A stretch of DNA of 64,000 bases from Talaromyces rugulosus (Eukaryota; Ascomycota; Eurotiomycetes; Eurotiales; Trichocomaceae), in contig NC_049563.1 in assembly GCF_013368755.1 (NCBI RefSeq), positions 2,604,001-2,668,000 of the forward strand, read 5' to 3'. Of the stretch, positions 10,394 through 21,385 are shown piece by piece. The position numbers and the translations under genes are program-made. Positions within the stretch are counted from its first letter, which is position 1. The number at the start of each line of letters is the position of its first letter. The notes beneath the pieces are model-generated. The model had not been told where the DNA came from. It searched no databases and was given only the letters and a program-made list of their open reading frames with translations.

Positions 10394-12847
10394 GATTTCG
10401 AATATATTTTCGGACTGGAGGGACAGTCCTAATATCAAGTGCGAATATATCTGATCAAAGGAGATGGAAAGTCAGACGTGCGATCGTCTATTATACCGGA
10501 ATGCAAAAACACACAAGAGGGAAAGGAGGGGAAGTCAAGGCTGGGAAGATGACACAAGACGAATAAGGTTGGCAGCAAAGTCAAACACCTGTCAGGTGCA
10601 CGGGAATGGCCCGATAGAGAATATACCTCATCATATAACACACGTTACCAAGCCAGTGGAAGGAAACGGACAATACTTACTTTACGAAGTAGCCGAGTAA
10701 TGGGGGGATATAGAGAACCAAGGAGGATATAAGAGTCCAGTGCAAGTACAGACAAGAAAACAAGAAACCGGGCAGGGAAAGGGTTATATACCAATTGACA
10801 CAAGTGTACCTCAGAAGTACTATGGAGAACGGCTCACACGGCAGCACGGACAAAGGGGGGTCGCTCCATATCAAGCAGCCATCTACAACACATGTCACTG
10901 ATTTACAAATGAATTAAAGTAATCAGCTAACCTAGAGAAAGGCCCCAGGCTAGTGTGACAGCAGAGGGCCATCTATCGGATGACTCCGGGTGGACGACGC
11001 AGTCACCCAGGATTTGCTACACGAACAACCTGATTCGCCGCCAGGACCAGCAGCAGATCAACTGGTAGTCTGGTGCTTTCTGGGGTACTTTGTCCATCCC
11101 AGGCATGATAATGCGGGGTATGCGGCCTCCATTGCGTCACAGACAAAGCCAATCAAGGCGATGCGCGACTCTGATACGCTGCATGCTGGTCGCAGCGGGA
11201 TGAAACCGGGTGAGGAGGCGAGGAGGCTGTAGTGCTGGTTGAGGAGCGCACATCGATATAATTCTATCGTCGACTCGACAATATCAACGTCTTGTTTAGG
11301 CAGCTTAGCAGCTGTATGAATTAGGGCAGACCCGCCCCGTGCTGTCGCCTTTCCGTTTTCGGCCTAGCGGCGATTCCCTCCGACCCATTCCGTCTCGACC
11401 TTAACTTCTTTTCTCTACAACAACATACAGTATACCATACAGTATACAGTATATACAGACAGTCCCTCTGTTAACTGCCGTGCCGATGCCACCTAGCTAT
11501 GACCTCGGCAACCCGGGCCACGTTTGCGGGACTTGGCTGGCTACTCGCGGGACGCTCTGAATCGCTGCGATATTGAGGATGAGGCTTTAAACTGTCTTCG
11601 GCATAGCTTGCCAACGTGTGCCTGATGGGCCCCTGATCTAGATATCGTGGTTGACTCGCTCGTTCCGATTGAAACAGGCCCCCCGGGCCCGCCAGACGGG
11701 GTGCGAAGTCGGCATCTAGCTTGTTTAACTCTTCGTAAAGGGTTATGAGCATTCCGCCTGTTATCGGCAGTAAAACGAAGGCTTTTCCGAATCGGCCGGA
11801 TTTCTCATGGCAACAACAACAGAGCGAAGCTCCCGAACATCGGATCTTGTCATTTTGATTGCTATACTTTTTACCATATTTCCATGCCGACTTAGATTTA
11901 TCGGATATATGAGAGAATAATGACGGAAAGATGGAATCCACCAACCAAGCTGTTCCGAAAAGTTGTGCCGAAGAGTCCTACCGACGGCTATATATCGGTT
12001 AATCCGATCACGAATCCTCAACAAAAAAAAAAAGGTCAAAGCTAACTCTCAATTATTGTTTAGATGAGTCTAGAGCGCAGGTTTTGTGATATTGGTTTAT
12101 TTCTTCTAAGGGGTTCATGGTTCGTGGTCGGCCTAAGCCTATCGTGAGTAGCAAGACTCGGGGCTATACTTGATCCTATCAGGCTGCACCTAACCGCGCG
12201 TATATATAAAGACCGGTCAACGTCAGGCGTCCAATTCTTTCGGACGAGAAGTAGGATCTATCTACCTATTCGAACGCATAGCTATCTAGCTTGACAATTT
12301 CATTAGTATTGGGAAATTAGTATTGGGAACCAGACGTCTCGCACGTCTATTGCTAGTAATATATGTATGTACATGTACGCTTTATGGTTCGCCCAATAAG
12401 AGATGGTTAATAGTAGTATTTAATATTAATTAATATGTTCTAACTGGCTAATACGTTAGCCTGATAACAAATAGATTTTGATACATAACTCGATTAGCTC
12501 TCTACTCAATTCCCCTTAAGTAGTCTTGCTACACCAAAAAAAGTCAACTGAAACCCAACTGAAATGATCAATTTACCTGCCAAGTCTTTGATAAGCAGCA
12601 ATAATAATCCCTCAGGTTTAGTGTTATCCAGGCTGCTAACGACGTCGTATACAACAAAAATGTGGATCGCCAACAACAACCCCGCTCACACAAGACTGAA
12701 GAATTTCTTACAACCCAGAATTGTTACCCAAATCAACAGCATCGACTTTTCTCATTTTCAACTATTTAAAGTAACAGAACACGGTCTTTGCAGCCATTAC
12801 AGTCTTATCTACCTGGTCTTTATTTCTACTTCTTGATCAAATACAAC
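10394..12847. other. Long intergenic region upstream of the carrier and reductase genes
   Basis: About 2.4 kb without a convincing gene. One minus-strand open frame at 11471-11944 is listed separately at low confidence. A TATATATAAA motif sits near 12200, followed by AT-rich DNA. Confidence 0.45.
11471..11944 (-). CDS. Doubtful hypothetical ORF
   Basis: An open frame of about 157 codons on the minus strand. The last ~100 residues (LITLYEELNKLDADFAPRL onward to a Ser/Pro-rich end) are in a GC-richer patch and follow a plausible 3' splice site (CGATAACAG), so they might be the terminal exon of a small gene. No family was recognised and no convincing upstream exon was found. It may be chance. 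Confidence 0.2.
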   Translation of the reverse strand: MVDSIFPSLFSHISDKSKSAWKYGKKYSNQNDKIRCSGASLCCCCHEKSGRFGKAFVLLPITGGMLITLYEELNKLDADFAPRLAGPGGLFQSERASQPRYLDQGPIRHTLASYAEDSLKPHPQYRSDSERPASSQPSPANVARVAEVIARWHRHGS

Positions 12848-13934
12848 ATGGCCGACGTGTGTCAAACGACTTTTAAACTCAACAATGGTACATCCCATAC
12901 TCCCATTTAAATAGAAACAAAAAGTTAACTTTATATTAATCAGGAGCCAGTATTCCTGCTGTTGGGCTCGGTACATGGCAAGGTACATAATTCAACCTTC
13001 AAAATAAATAAAAAAAAAGAGAGTAAACCTAACAGCCACAGGTCAACCCGGCAGCGAGGATGCCCTCCAAATGCGCAACACCATCATCCACGCCCTCAAA
13101 TCGGGCTATCGTCTCATCGACACTGCCCAAGTTTACGGCGTCGAGGACATTGTCGGCGAAGCCATCCGGGCCAGCGGTGTCCCACGCGAGGAAATAACCG
13201 TCGTGACAAAGCTCTTTGGAGCCTCGTTGCACGATCCCGCAGCTGCACTCGCGCGTTCCATTGCGGCTCTAAAACTGGATTATATTGATCTTTTTCTGAT
13301 GCACTGGCCACAAGCGTTTACAGAAGATGGCTCACGACCTTTGCGGCCGGAGGAGTCGCCGACGTTTGTAGAGGTGTGGCAAGACATGGAGAAGCTGGTT
13401 GGACCCCAGTGCCGTGCCATCGGTGTAAGCAATTTCACTCAACGCACACTCGAAATTCTGTTGCGTGAAGCTACTATATCACCGGCCGTTAACCAAGTCG
13501 AATTACACGCTTTCAACCCGGCTCTCAAGTTGGTGCCCTGGTGCCATGAGCGCGGCGTGCGCGTGATGAGCTGGAGTACACTGGGCAGTCGTAAAGCGCC
13601 AGAGATCCTAGCACACTCTTTATTCACTGATCTGGCCCAAAAACACGGTGTTTCGCCTGCGGTCATCTCGCTTTCGTGGGTTGTTCAGCGCGGCGTGGTT
13701 GTTATCCCCATGAGTTCTAACCAGGCTCGTATTGAGGAAAATATCAAGCTTATCACGCTGCCTGCGGAAGACATGGAGATTATGGATAATGCGCACAAGA
13801 CGATTCGGAAATGTCGTTTTTCGGATGAAGTTCCTGGTCTGATGTTTGATATCCCAGGAAAGGGCAAGGGTTTGTTGGGATGGACTAGGGCAGAATTCGG
13901 ATTCGAAGACGAAGAGGGGAATTGGATTAATTGA
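12848..13934 (+). CDS. Aldo/keto reductase
   Basis: NAD(P)H-dependent carbonyl reductase of the AKR superfamily. Three exons: 12848-12887, 12944-12982 and 13042-13934, giving 323 residues. The two small 5' exons supply the N-terminal strand and the GASIPAVGLGTWQG signature. The catalytic tetrad is visible: Asp and Tyr in YRLIDTAQVYG, Lys in VVTKLFG and His in LFLMHWPQ. Later elements VGPQCRAIGVSNF, AVNQVELHAFNP and VVIPMSSNQARI match the cofactor barrel, including the usual specificity-loop SN. The substrate cannot be told. The 5' flank holds a CTATTTAAAG element near 12763 that could serve as a TATA box. Confidence 0.9.
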
Positions 13935-14248
13935 TCCTTCCTGTGATGACTTAACATAACATCCGGGGCATGGATAAAATGCATGCATATACTTCTACAT
14001 GAGAAATACTACATGAACTTCAAACACTACATGTACGCGTATAAATTGTTTTGGTATAATTCATTCCTATTCGTTGGCTATTTAAAAGCCTATCCAATAA
14101 GCCCTATCACATATAATCCGTGGACGGACAAAATTAATGAGACAGAAACAAAAAAAAAAAAAATCGTATCGCATAACTGATGCTGGGAATCAATGCAGGA
14201 CAAGATGCAAACATTTCATACACTCTAAACAAAACAAAGAAATGGCTC
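13935..14248. other. Convergent 3' spacer between the reductase gene and PEPCK
   Basis: No gene seen. AT-rich, with a short A-run at about 14149-14161. Confidence 0.5.
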
Positions 14249-16624
14249 TCAAACTGTTTGCTCGACAGGGCCAGCGGCAATGACCTCTGGTGTGGCCTGG
14301 TCGGCGTATTTTTCAAAGTTGCTGTTGAAAAGTTTGGCAAGTTTGTTGACCTCATCCGAGAACGGCACCGAGGCGGTCCAGCTGTTCTGGGGGTTGAGCA
14401 GCTCGGCCGGAACACCAGGGCACGTCTTGGGAACGTTGAGGTTGAAGATCGGGTAGGTCTCGTATTCCACCTGGGCGAGCTCTCCGCTGTGGATGGCGTC
14501 CAAGATGGCACGAGTGTACTTCAGTGGGCAACGCTTGCCGCCAGTGGTGGCGCCAGCACCGACCCAGCCGGTGTTGAGCAACCAGGCGTTGACCTTGTGC
14601 TGGGAGATCTTTTCGGCAAGCATGGTCGCGTAGCGCATCGGGTGGAGGGCCAGGAAAGGTTGGGCGAAGCAGGACGAGAATGTAGCTTGGGGCTCGGTGA
14701 CACCATCCTCAGTACCAGCCATCTTGGAGGTGTAACCGGAAATGAAGTGGAACATGGTCTGCTCCGTGGTGAGCTTGGAAATGGGGGGTAGGACACCACG
14801 AGCGTCGCAAGTCAACAGGATGATGTTGGTTGGGTGATTCTGGGAGATACATGGGATCTTTGCGTTTTCGATGTAGTCGATGGGGTAAGCGCAGCGAGTG
14901 TTCTCGGTCAGGGTCGAGTCATCGTAGTCGACAACACGGGTAGTTGGGTCAAAGACAACATTCTCCAAAACAGAGCCGAACCTGATGGCGTTGAAAATAT
15001 CGGGTTCCTTCTCAGCAGACAAGCCAATGCACTTGGCGTAGCATCCACCCTCAATGTTGAAGACACCCTTGTCGGACCAGCAGTGCTCGTCATCACCGAT
15101 AAGAGCACGCTTGGGGTCAGCAGAGAGAGTCGTCTTGCCAGTGCCCGAAAGACCGAAGAAGACAGTGACATCGCCGTTCTCGCCCTCGTTGGCCGAAGAG
15201 TGCAGGGTCAGGACGTTGTGCTTGACAGGCATTTCGTAGAAGAGGACAGTGAAGACACCCTTCTTCATTTCACCGGCATATTCGGTACCCAAAATGACCA
15301 TCTCCTTCTCGGCGAAGTTGATAGCCACCGAGGTGGCCGAGGTCATACCCTCTGTGAAGCGGTTGGCAGGGAAGGATCCAGCGTTGTAGATGACATAGTG
15401 AGGGTGGAAGTGCTCGAGCTCCTCGCGCGAAGGGCGGATGAGCATGTTGCGCATGAAGAGGGCATGGTAGGCACGAGCGCAGACGACACGGACGTTGATG
15501 CGGTAGCGCTCGTCCCAGCCGGCAAAGCCATCGACGACGTAGATACGATTGCGGGTGTTGAGATAGTCGACTGCGCGCTCTCGGTTGATTCGCCAGACCT
15601 GTGTTTTGCTGGTCAGTATACGGTGATGTCATATGTGGATGCGCTAGACTATTTCGGGAATTTGCGGGGGGGAAACTTCGGGGAAACCAGGCGAACTGCC
15701 GACGACAGCCGATCCAAGGGGAGGAATGGCTGAGTTCCACATGAAAACCGAGGGAAATGGAATTTCTCGCTCGAGCATGTGCAGCTGGCCAAAAATCGCG
15801 CATTCCATCGATCAGGACAGGACTGCTGGGGCACGGGATGATACAGAAAAAAAACAAGCATCGGAAGGGGAGCCCGACGTATGCAAGGAGCACCTTAGTT
15901 TGCAGGGGTGGAGCCCTGCAAGGTAACGGCACACGCGACAGCATCAACGTCTCCCCAGAGTGTAGGTGAAGAGCCAAAAAGACCAACAAAAAAAAGCCGC
16001 AACGAAAATGTAAGGGAGCTTTGAGGGATTTTATTTTCAGAACATACCTCAGGGGTCATGGGTTTGTTGACGGGTCCCCACCAGATATCGTTCTCGGACG
16101 TCGATTCTTGGACAATACGCTTGTCGGACGGGGAACGGCCAGTTTTGGCACCAGAGTATGCAGTGAGCGCACCGCTCGATGTGATGGCAGTACCGGTTTC
16201 GTAGACAAGGGCATCTTCGTAGAGGGCAGCAACGGAGGGGTTGGCAACCTGAGAACAGTCAGTTAGCAACAACGAGCGTCAAGTCAGTTCGATGGTTGTC
16301 ATACAATGGCAACGCGGTCATAGTCAATGTGGGCGGTTTCGTGGAGTTCTTCCTCGAGTTCAGTGTGGCTCTTGCCCGGTCTGTCAAAGCGTCAGTGGGA
16401 TGACAAGAAGAAAGTAGGCAGGCAACATACTGGACACCACCGGGGTGCAGAGCAGTTCTGTTGACGGATTGAGTAATCATCTTGAGGGAGGACGAGTGGT
16501 AATTGTTGGAAGATTGCTTCGCGACTTGTTGCCGGATGAAATCTGAGTGCATAGGACCAGGAGACACAGGGCGGCGCTGGGGTATATTAATAGCAGTCGA
16601 GGAGATTGCGGCGGCGGGATTCAT
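14249..16624 (-). CDS. acuF: Phosphoenolpyruvate carboxykinase (ATP)
   Basis: Makes phosphoenolpyruvate from oxaloacetate and ATP, the committed gluconeogenic step needed for growth on acetate, fatty acids or amino acids. Four exons: 16624-16431, 16380-16305, 16248-16048 and 15598-14249, giving 606 residues. Diagnostic segments are [23 protein letters not shown], the P-loop [15 protein letters not shown] and the metal-binding [10 protein letters not shown], then the ARGVLPP and [10 protein letters not shown] segments. The third intron, 449 nt, is unusually long for this genome, and no extra exon was found inside it. The symbol follows the Aspergillus name; pck1 is the yeast equivalent. The long upstream region suggests a regulated promoter. 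Identification is firm. Confidence 0.95.
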
Positions 16625-19540
16625 TGCGACTGCAAGCTGCTATTAGTCTGGCTATCCCATGTGGTGCTCCACAGGCAGGACGGAGAATACCGGGCGAATT
16701 CGAGGGTTAAGCAAGGATGGCGATCGATGATGGAGATTCAGGCATTCAGCTGCTGGTTGACGCCGTGACGATGTGCCCGAAATGACCCGAAGGCGGACGC
16801 AGATGGGCCGAGATATGGGCAAGGGACCAGAGGATTGGTTCTCGAGGGGTTTGGGGTTCGTTAGCTTCAGGCGTAGGCGGACCAGATGGCAAGAATTGCG
16901 AGAGATCGGGAGCGGGCGCAGCAGGTTGTTTGTTTGAAGAAAATAAAATGACTCGTTCTGGGCTTTGGGCTTTGTGGGAAGGAGGAGGAGCGAGAAGTCA
17001 CGAGGGGTCACTTGACTTGCGGGAAAACTCAATACATTATTTCTGCCTTTTTAAGTCTGGTCTTTATTTCTGTGGTATTCCCAGCAAAAAGCCTACGAGT
17101 GATGATCTCATGGGAACAGTCCAAAGACCAAAAGTGACCTCATTCTTGAAGCACAACTGCACAGGTCGCAAGAAACAGTCTCTGAATGGCTGCAGGAAGT
17201 CGCCTCCTCCCTGATGGCGATCCACACAATTGCGGAGAAAAGGTTTTCGTGGGGCCAGGCCTAATATTGCCTCGCACAATCAGATGATTGACGCTATGAG
17301 TCTAAGAGTCTATACAGCTCGGCTAGCCGAGGATATGATCGCGGCGCTAGAGCCGTTCCGGATACGCGCGAGGCTTGTCGACGGTCTGGATCAAAACCCC
17401 AGAATCTCGACGAGAATGTGGCCAAGCTTGGCAAGTTTTGTTTAGTTGTCGTTCCGATAATACTGATTCATGGTCCGCGTAAGCCCATCCTACTTGCTTT
17501 TATTAGACTCGCCCCAAATGTTTCAGGGTCTGTAGATTTAGGACATCTTCCGAATAGTTCCGCATTTGGATAAGACTGAGAGATTCGCGGGTAAAGACTA
17601 CTGCGTACGCGCTTCTTTGCGGGTAGCGTCCTTTTCCTTTTTGGGCCTGCTCTTCCCGGTTGGTTTTCTGTGATACACCGCTCAAATTCAAGTCTGACTT
17701 GTTTCATCATAATAGAATCATATTATGATTTAGATTAGTGGGGGGTCTCTGTACCTTAGCCGAACAAAGATCCCGATGGGCCCTGGAGAAGCCGACTTTT
17801 AACATGTTTCAGTCCCTACATGTCCCGACGCTTTGACAAAGCAGAAACAAAAGCAAAGTCATTGGAGAGGCAAATCCACTTTTTTTCTTCCGTCGCCATT
17901 AAAATCTGCGAGTATGCATTTATTTGACGTATCTATTGATCTCGGTGTTTCCTCCGGGCCAATCACCCGATAACAACCAGAAGTACATACCATCCCTGCA
18001 CATGCAGGCATAATTATTTCAAAGGAGCGAAAAAAGAAAGAAAAAAACAATTCGTTTTCGTCTACGTACTTCCCGGTTCCATTATGTCATCGCCCTGTCG
18101 AGACCCTTCTAGCGTCCCCCGCCTTTTGATCAGTCCTTAGTAACTATGTGGGGTATTAGGCTCTACTGCCAGGGAATATCAGCTGATGAAAACACATGCT
18201 TTCCCCCAAGCACTGCACCAATTTTTCTGGATATTATTTTCTTAGTAAACGAAGTTTGTTCGATACCATGTGTTATTTTGTATTATTGCAATCGTGACCA
18301 TTTTCGTCGAATGTCGTGACGAGGTCCTGATTGGCCCCGCGGGCGTATAGTAGACTGGACGTGATTGGTTGGCAGTCCCGATATGTCCCGAGTGAATATA
18401 CACGGCTCTTGATTAGTCGGAGTATACTATTAATTGTTATTTGCATGTGAATGAGACATGAGAACATGTCGTCATAGCGATATGTACCTAGTATTGGTAT
18501 TAGTTGGCATCATGTCTAAGTATCTTCACTTAGTAGTAACTAGCCATCTGCTCTCAAGTTTGAAATAACCTTTACCAATAGTATATTATAAATCAACCGA
18601 AAAATACGAAATAAAGGTATAATTCTTATTCCCTTCTTTCAAGTTGAACCTAGCACTACAGCATGTACATATATCACATCATGCGAGATTGGGCTTACCT
18701 GTCCCAATCTAGTTCATACGGCTTGCTCCTAAGGAGCGACAAGAAAAAGCCTTAAAAGGACGCAATTCGGGAGTCTGAGTTTAAAGATGCACGTTCTAGA
18801 CTCATTACTATTCGAAATCTTCCCTCATTCCTTTACTTGACTTGCCTGAGTTTTGGGCAGTTATCCCGTCTTGTAATCATATGGTGAAGTATCGATACAT
18901 TAAACCCAGTTCGGAAATGACGTCCCAATGTTGGCTCATCGAATTAACCTATTTTTTACACCAGAAAAGCTCAAGCTCTTACAGAAACTGCAAGAATCCC
19001 TATTAATATTAATAATTTTGAATGATCCAGGGTTATAACTATTGAACTTTGTATGTTAGAACAGACTAAGTTGGATGACAAATTTGATTGGATTGAGATA
19101 CAAGCCTAAGTTGCAAAGAACTCATCTCTCTAGACGTCTTTATATGCGAATTTAACTTCAATTTCTCCTAATATTTCCTCTGGGGGAAGGGGCCGGTGAT
19201 AAAAATTCGCCGCTGTCTGGCGTAGCGCTTTCGCGCGGTTCATTTTTATTTGAAAAAGAAAACGAAATATATTATTTCCTAATAGCATAAAATACACGTA
19301 TATATTATAAATGTGGAATATGTGTAAACCCGGTAGAGTAGGCGTGAGTGAGAAATGTTCGTGATGGGTCGGTTCAATTACTGTGCAAAAGACCGAAGAC
19401 GAGGCTTGGTTTCACATTAGGAAACCACAGGTCATCATTCGTCGTGGTCTGTGTATGCTAGAAATCGGACCACAACCCGTCAAGAGAACTCTCCCCGGGC
19501 CGAGTACCTCCCACCCGGCCACCATGTTTCCCACAAGACC
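16625..19540. other. Gene-poor AT-rich region
   Basis: About 2.9 kb with only short chance ORFs on both strands. The first few hundred bases are the PEPCK promoter and leader. No RNA gene or mobile element was recognised before the tRNA repeat. Confidence 0.5.
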
Positions 19541-19609
19541 TTTTTCTTATTATAAAAACAATTGAAATTCGGAGGCTACAAAATGTAATAACATGTAAAA
19601 AAAAATAAG

Positions 19610-19702
19610 CTCCTCATCGGGGAATCGAACCCCGGTCTCCCGCGCTTGAAATTTCATTTGAAAAATGACAAGCGGAAATCATAACCACTAGACCAATGGG
19701 GA
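19610..19702 (-). tRNA. tRNA-Asp(GTC), intron-containing, copy 1
   Basis: Minus-strand gene of 93 nt. It has an A box (TGGTCTAGTGG), a B box (GGTTCGATTCC) and anticodon GTC in the loop TTGTCA, followed by a 21-nt intron at the standard site after position 37. The anticodon stem is TCCGC/GCGGG. The acceptor stem TCCCCAT/ATGAGGA has a C-A mismatch at pair 4-69, so it may be a poorly functional copy. Confidence 0.85.
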
Positions 19703-19789
19703 TTGATGTATATCTAGCAGCTTTTTTTATTATAAAAACAATTGAAATTCGGGGGCTTACAAAATGTAACAACATGTAAAAAAAATAAG

Positions 19790-19882
19790 CTCCTCATCGG
19801 GGAATCGAACCCCGGTCTCCCGCGCTTGAAATTTCATTTGAAAAATGACAAGCGGAAATCATGACCACTAGACCAATGGGGA
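19790..19882 (-). tRNA. tRNA-Asp(GTC), intron-containing, copy 2
   Basis: Second copy, exactly 180 bp from the first, with the same 21-nt intron and the same acceptor-stem C-A mismatch. Within the tRNA it differs from copy 1 by one base just after the A box (GGTCATG against GGTTATG). Confidence 0.85.
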
Positions 19883-19898
19883 TTGATGTATATCTAGT

Positions 19899-21083
19899 AT
19901 ATATTAAAATTATATTCTGCTTCCGAATAGACAGTGTTGGTCGCCGTCAAATAAATAATAATAATATACTAGTTTACAGAAAAAAGGATTTGTAAAGATC
20001 TCACCTCGAACGGCATGTCCGATTGGGTCGGGGCCGGATTCCCCGATTCGTCCGGAAGTCAGGCGCTTGCCGCGGTATAAAATCATCTTGCAGCTATCAA
20101 TTGCTAGAATCACCTTTCAGGTGATAGATATTCATTTTCTTTACACCTACCTTAGTCGGGCCCTCGTAGGCTCATCCGATCCGTCCATTCTGACACCTTC
20201 CGAGAGCGGTTCCGGCCGCATCACAGACATCTAAAAAATCATGAAATGTCTTAAAAATATAACACTAAAATTAAATTCCTGTATTAGTTGTATGCTTTAT
20301 GGGTTTGAAATGTTGTAATAATCTTATAGAAGCTACTCAATACCGGTTTTGGGGGGAACGCGGATACCGTTCTGCAACATTGCAACACATACCTCTTACC
20401 GTTACCAAAGTCACTACGTAGATAATTTTATGAGCGTAGTGATTTTCTGCAACATATCAGCAATATAATAACGTTCGATAATATTACAAAATATAAACAG
20501 TTATAATCACTTGCAAATTACAAATATCCGATACATTGCGGAAAATTGATACGTCTATATTTCTTAATACATTGAAAATTGAATTATAATTTACATAAAA
20601 ATCGCTTGTATTTTTACATGTAGTATTCTAATTATAGATTAAGAAGCTGCAGCGAGGCCTGTAGGCCTGCGCACACCAATTTAACACGCCTGAGAAGACT
20701 GCAAGCTAGTTAATAAGGCTTTATAAGAGGATTACAAAATCAATTACTGAGGAAGCTTGCAGCGAGGCTTACCTGCGCACACTGGCTAGTGAGACATTTA
20801 GAAGAGAAAGGGGGGACATGGAGGGATGAGAAGCATGGTTTTATATATACCTTGAAACATTGAAGGCACATATGTAGTGTTGATATATATCTTTACAACT
20901 TTGGGATCAACCCCCTTAGAGTAAACACCACATGCAATTGACATGGACGCGTCTGGTTTCAATGTTATTTCATGGATCTGCCAATTCAAAAAATCGGTTT
21001 TCATTATTGTATATATAAGAATATGTTCTCATGCCTATCGCTAATCCTAAAAAGCCTACAATCTGGTTAGTGAGCGGTCTCTG
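19899..21083. other. AT-rich spacer before the retrotransposon
   Basis: No gene recognised. It holds a diverged direct repeat (GAAGCTGCAGCGAGGC.. and GAAGCTTGCAGCGAGGC.., both followed by CCTGCGCACAC) at about 20643-20676 and 20752-20782. Confidence 0.5.
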
Positions 21084-21357
21084 TGTGACGTGCCTTTTCC
21101 AAAGATATTCGATTCCTATCTAGGGGTGCGATTCTCTAAAACAACAAGCATGGGAAAGGAATCTAACTACCAGGACCTGCGGGAAGGTTTTATCTTGTGT
21201 GCTTAGGTAACCAGCTTGACCCCTTATGGCCCCGGGGTGAGGCTATCCCCAGATCTGGCACCGCGGGTTAGGGTTGATGCCCTTCCTGCCTGAGGCCTCC
21301 CATCCGGCCACGAGGCCGCTCCTACCCTTGGGGATAGCCTCAGGCTCAGCCGTCACA
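21084..21357 (-). repeat. 3' LTR of the retrotransposon
   Basis: 274 bp, apparently identical to 26805-27078. In element sense it starts TGTGACGGC and ends ACGTCACA. Confidence 0.97.
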
Positions 21358-21370
21358 TCACCCCCCCCTT
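21358..21370 (-). promoter_or_regulatory. Polypurine tract, plus-strand primer of the retrotransposon
   Basis: In element sense the 3' LTR is preceded directly by AAGGGGGGGGTGA, the expected purine tract that primes second-strand DNA synthesis. It lies just after the pol stop codon. Confidence 0.9.
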
Positions 21371-21385
21371 CGGAAACGCTTGCCC

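Larger units (their letters stand above)
19541..19898. repeat. Two tandem ~180-bp units, each carrying a tRNA-Asp gene
   Basis: The unit starting at CTTTTT..ATTATAAAAACAATTGA and ending GATTGATGTATATCTAG is present twice in direct orientation, offset by 180 bp, with only a few substitutions and small indels between copies. The duplication includes both flanks of the tRNA, so it arose as a local tandem duplication. Confidence 0.85.

Noticed and set aside
10990..11232. Plus-strand frame of 80 codons
   Set aside because: No family, no splice or promoter context; likely chance in a spacer.
14180..15733. Long plus-strand open frames opposite PEPCK
   Set aside because: They mirror the codon bias of the PEPCK gene on the other strand and show no family features.
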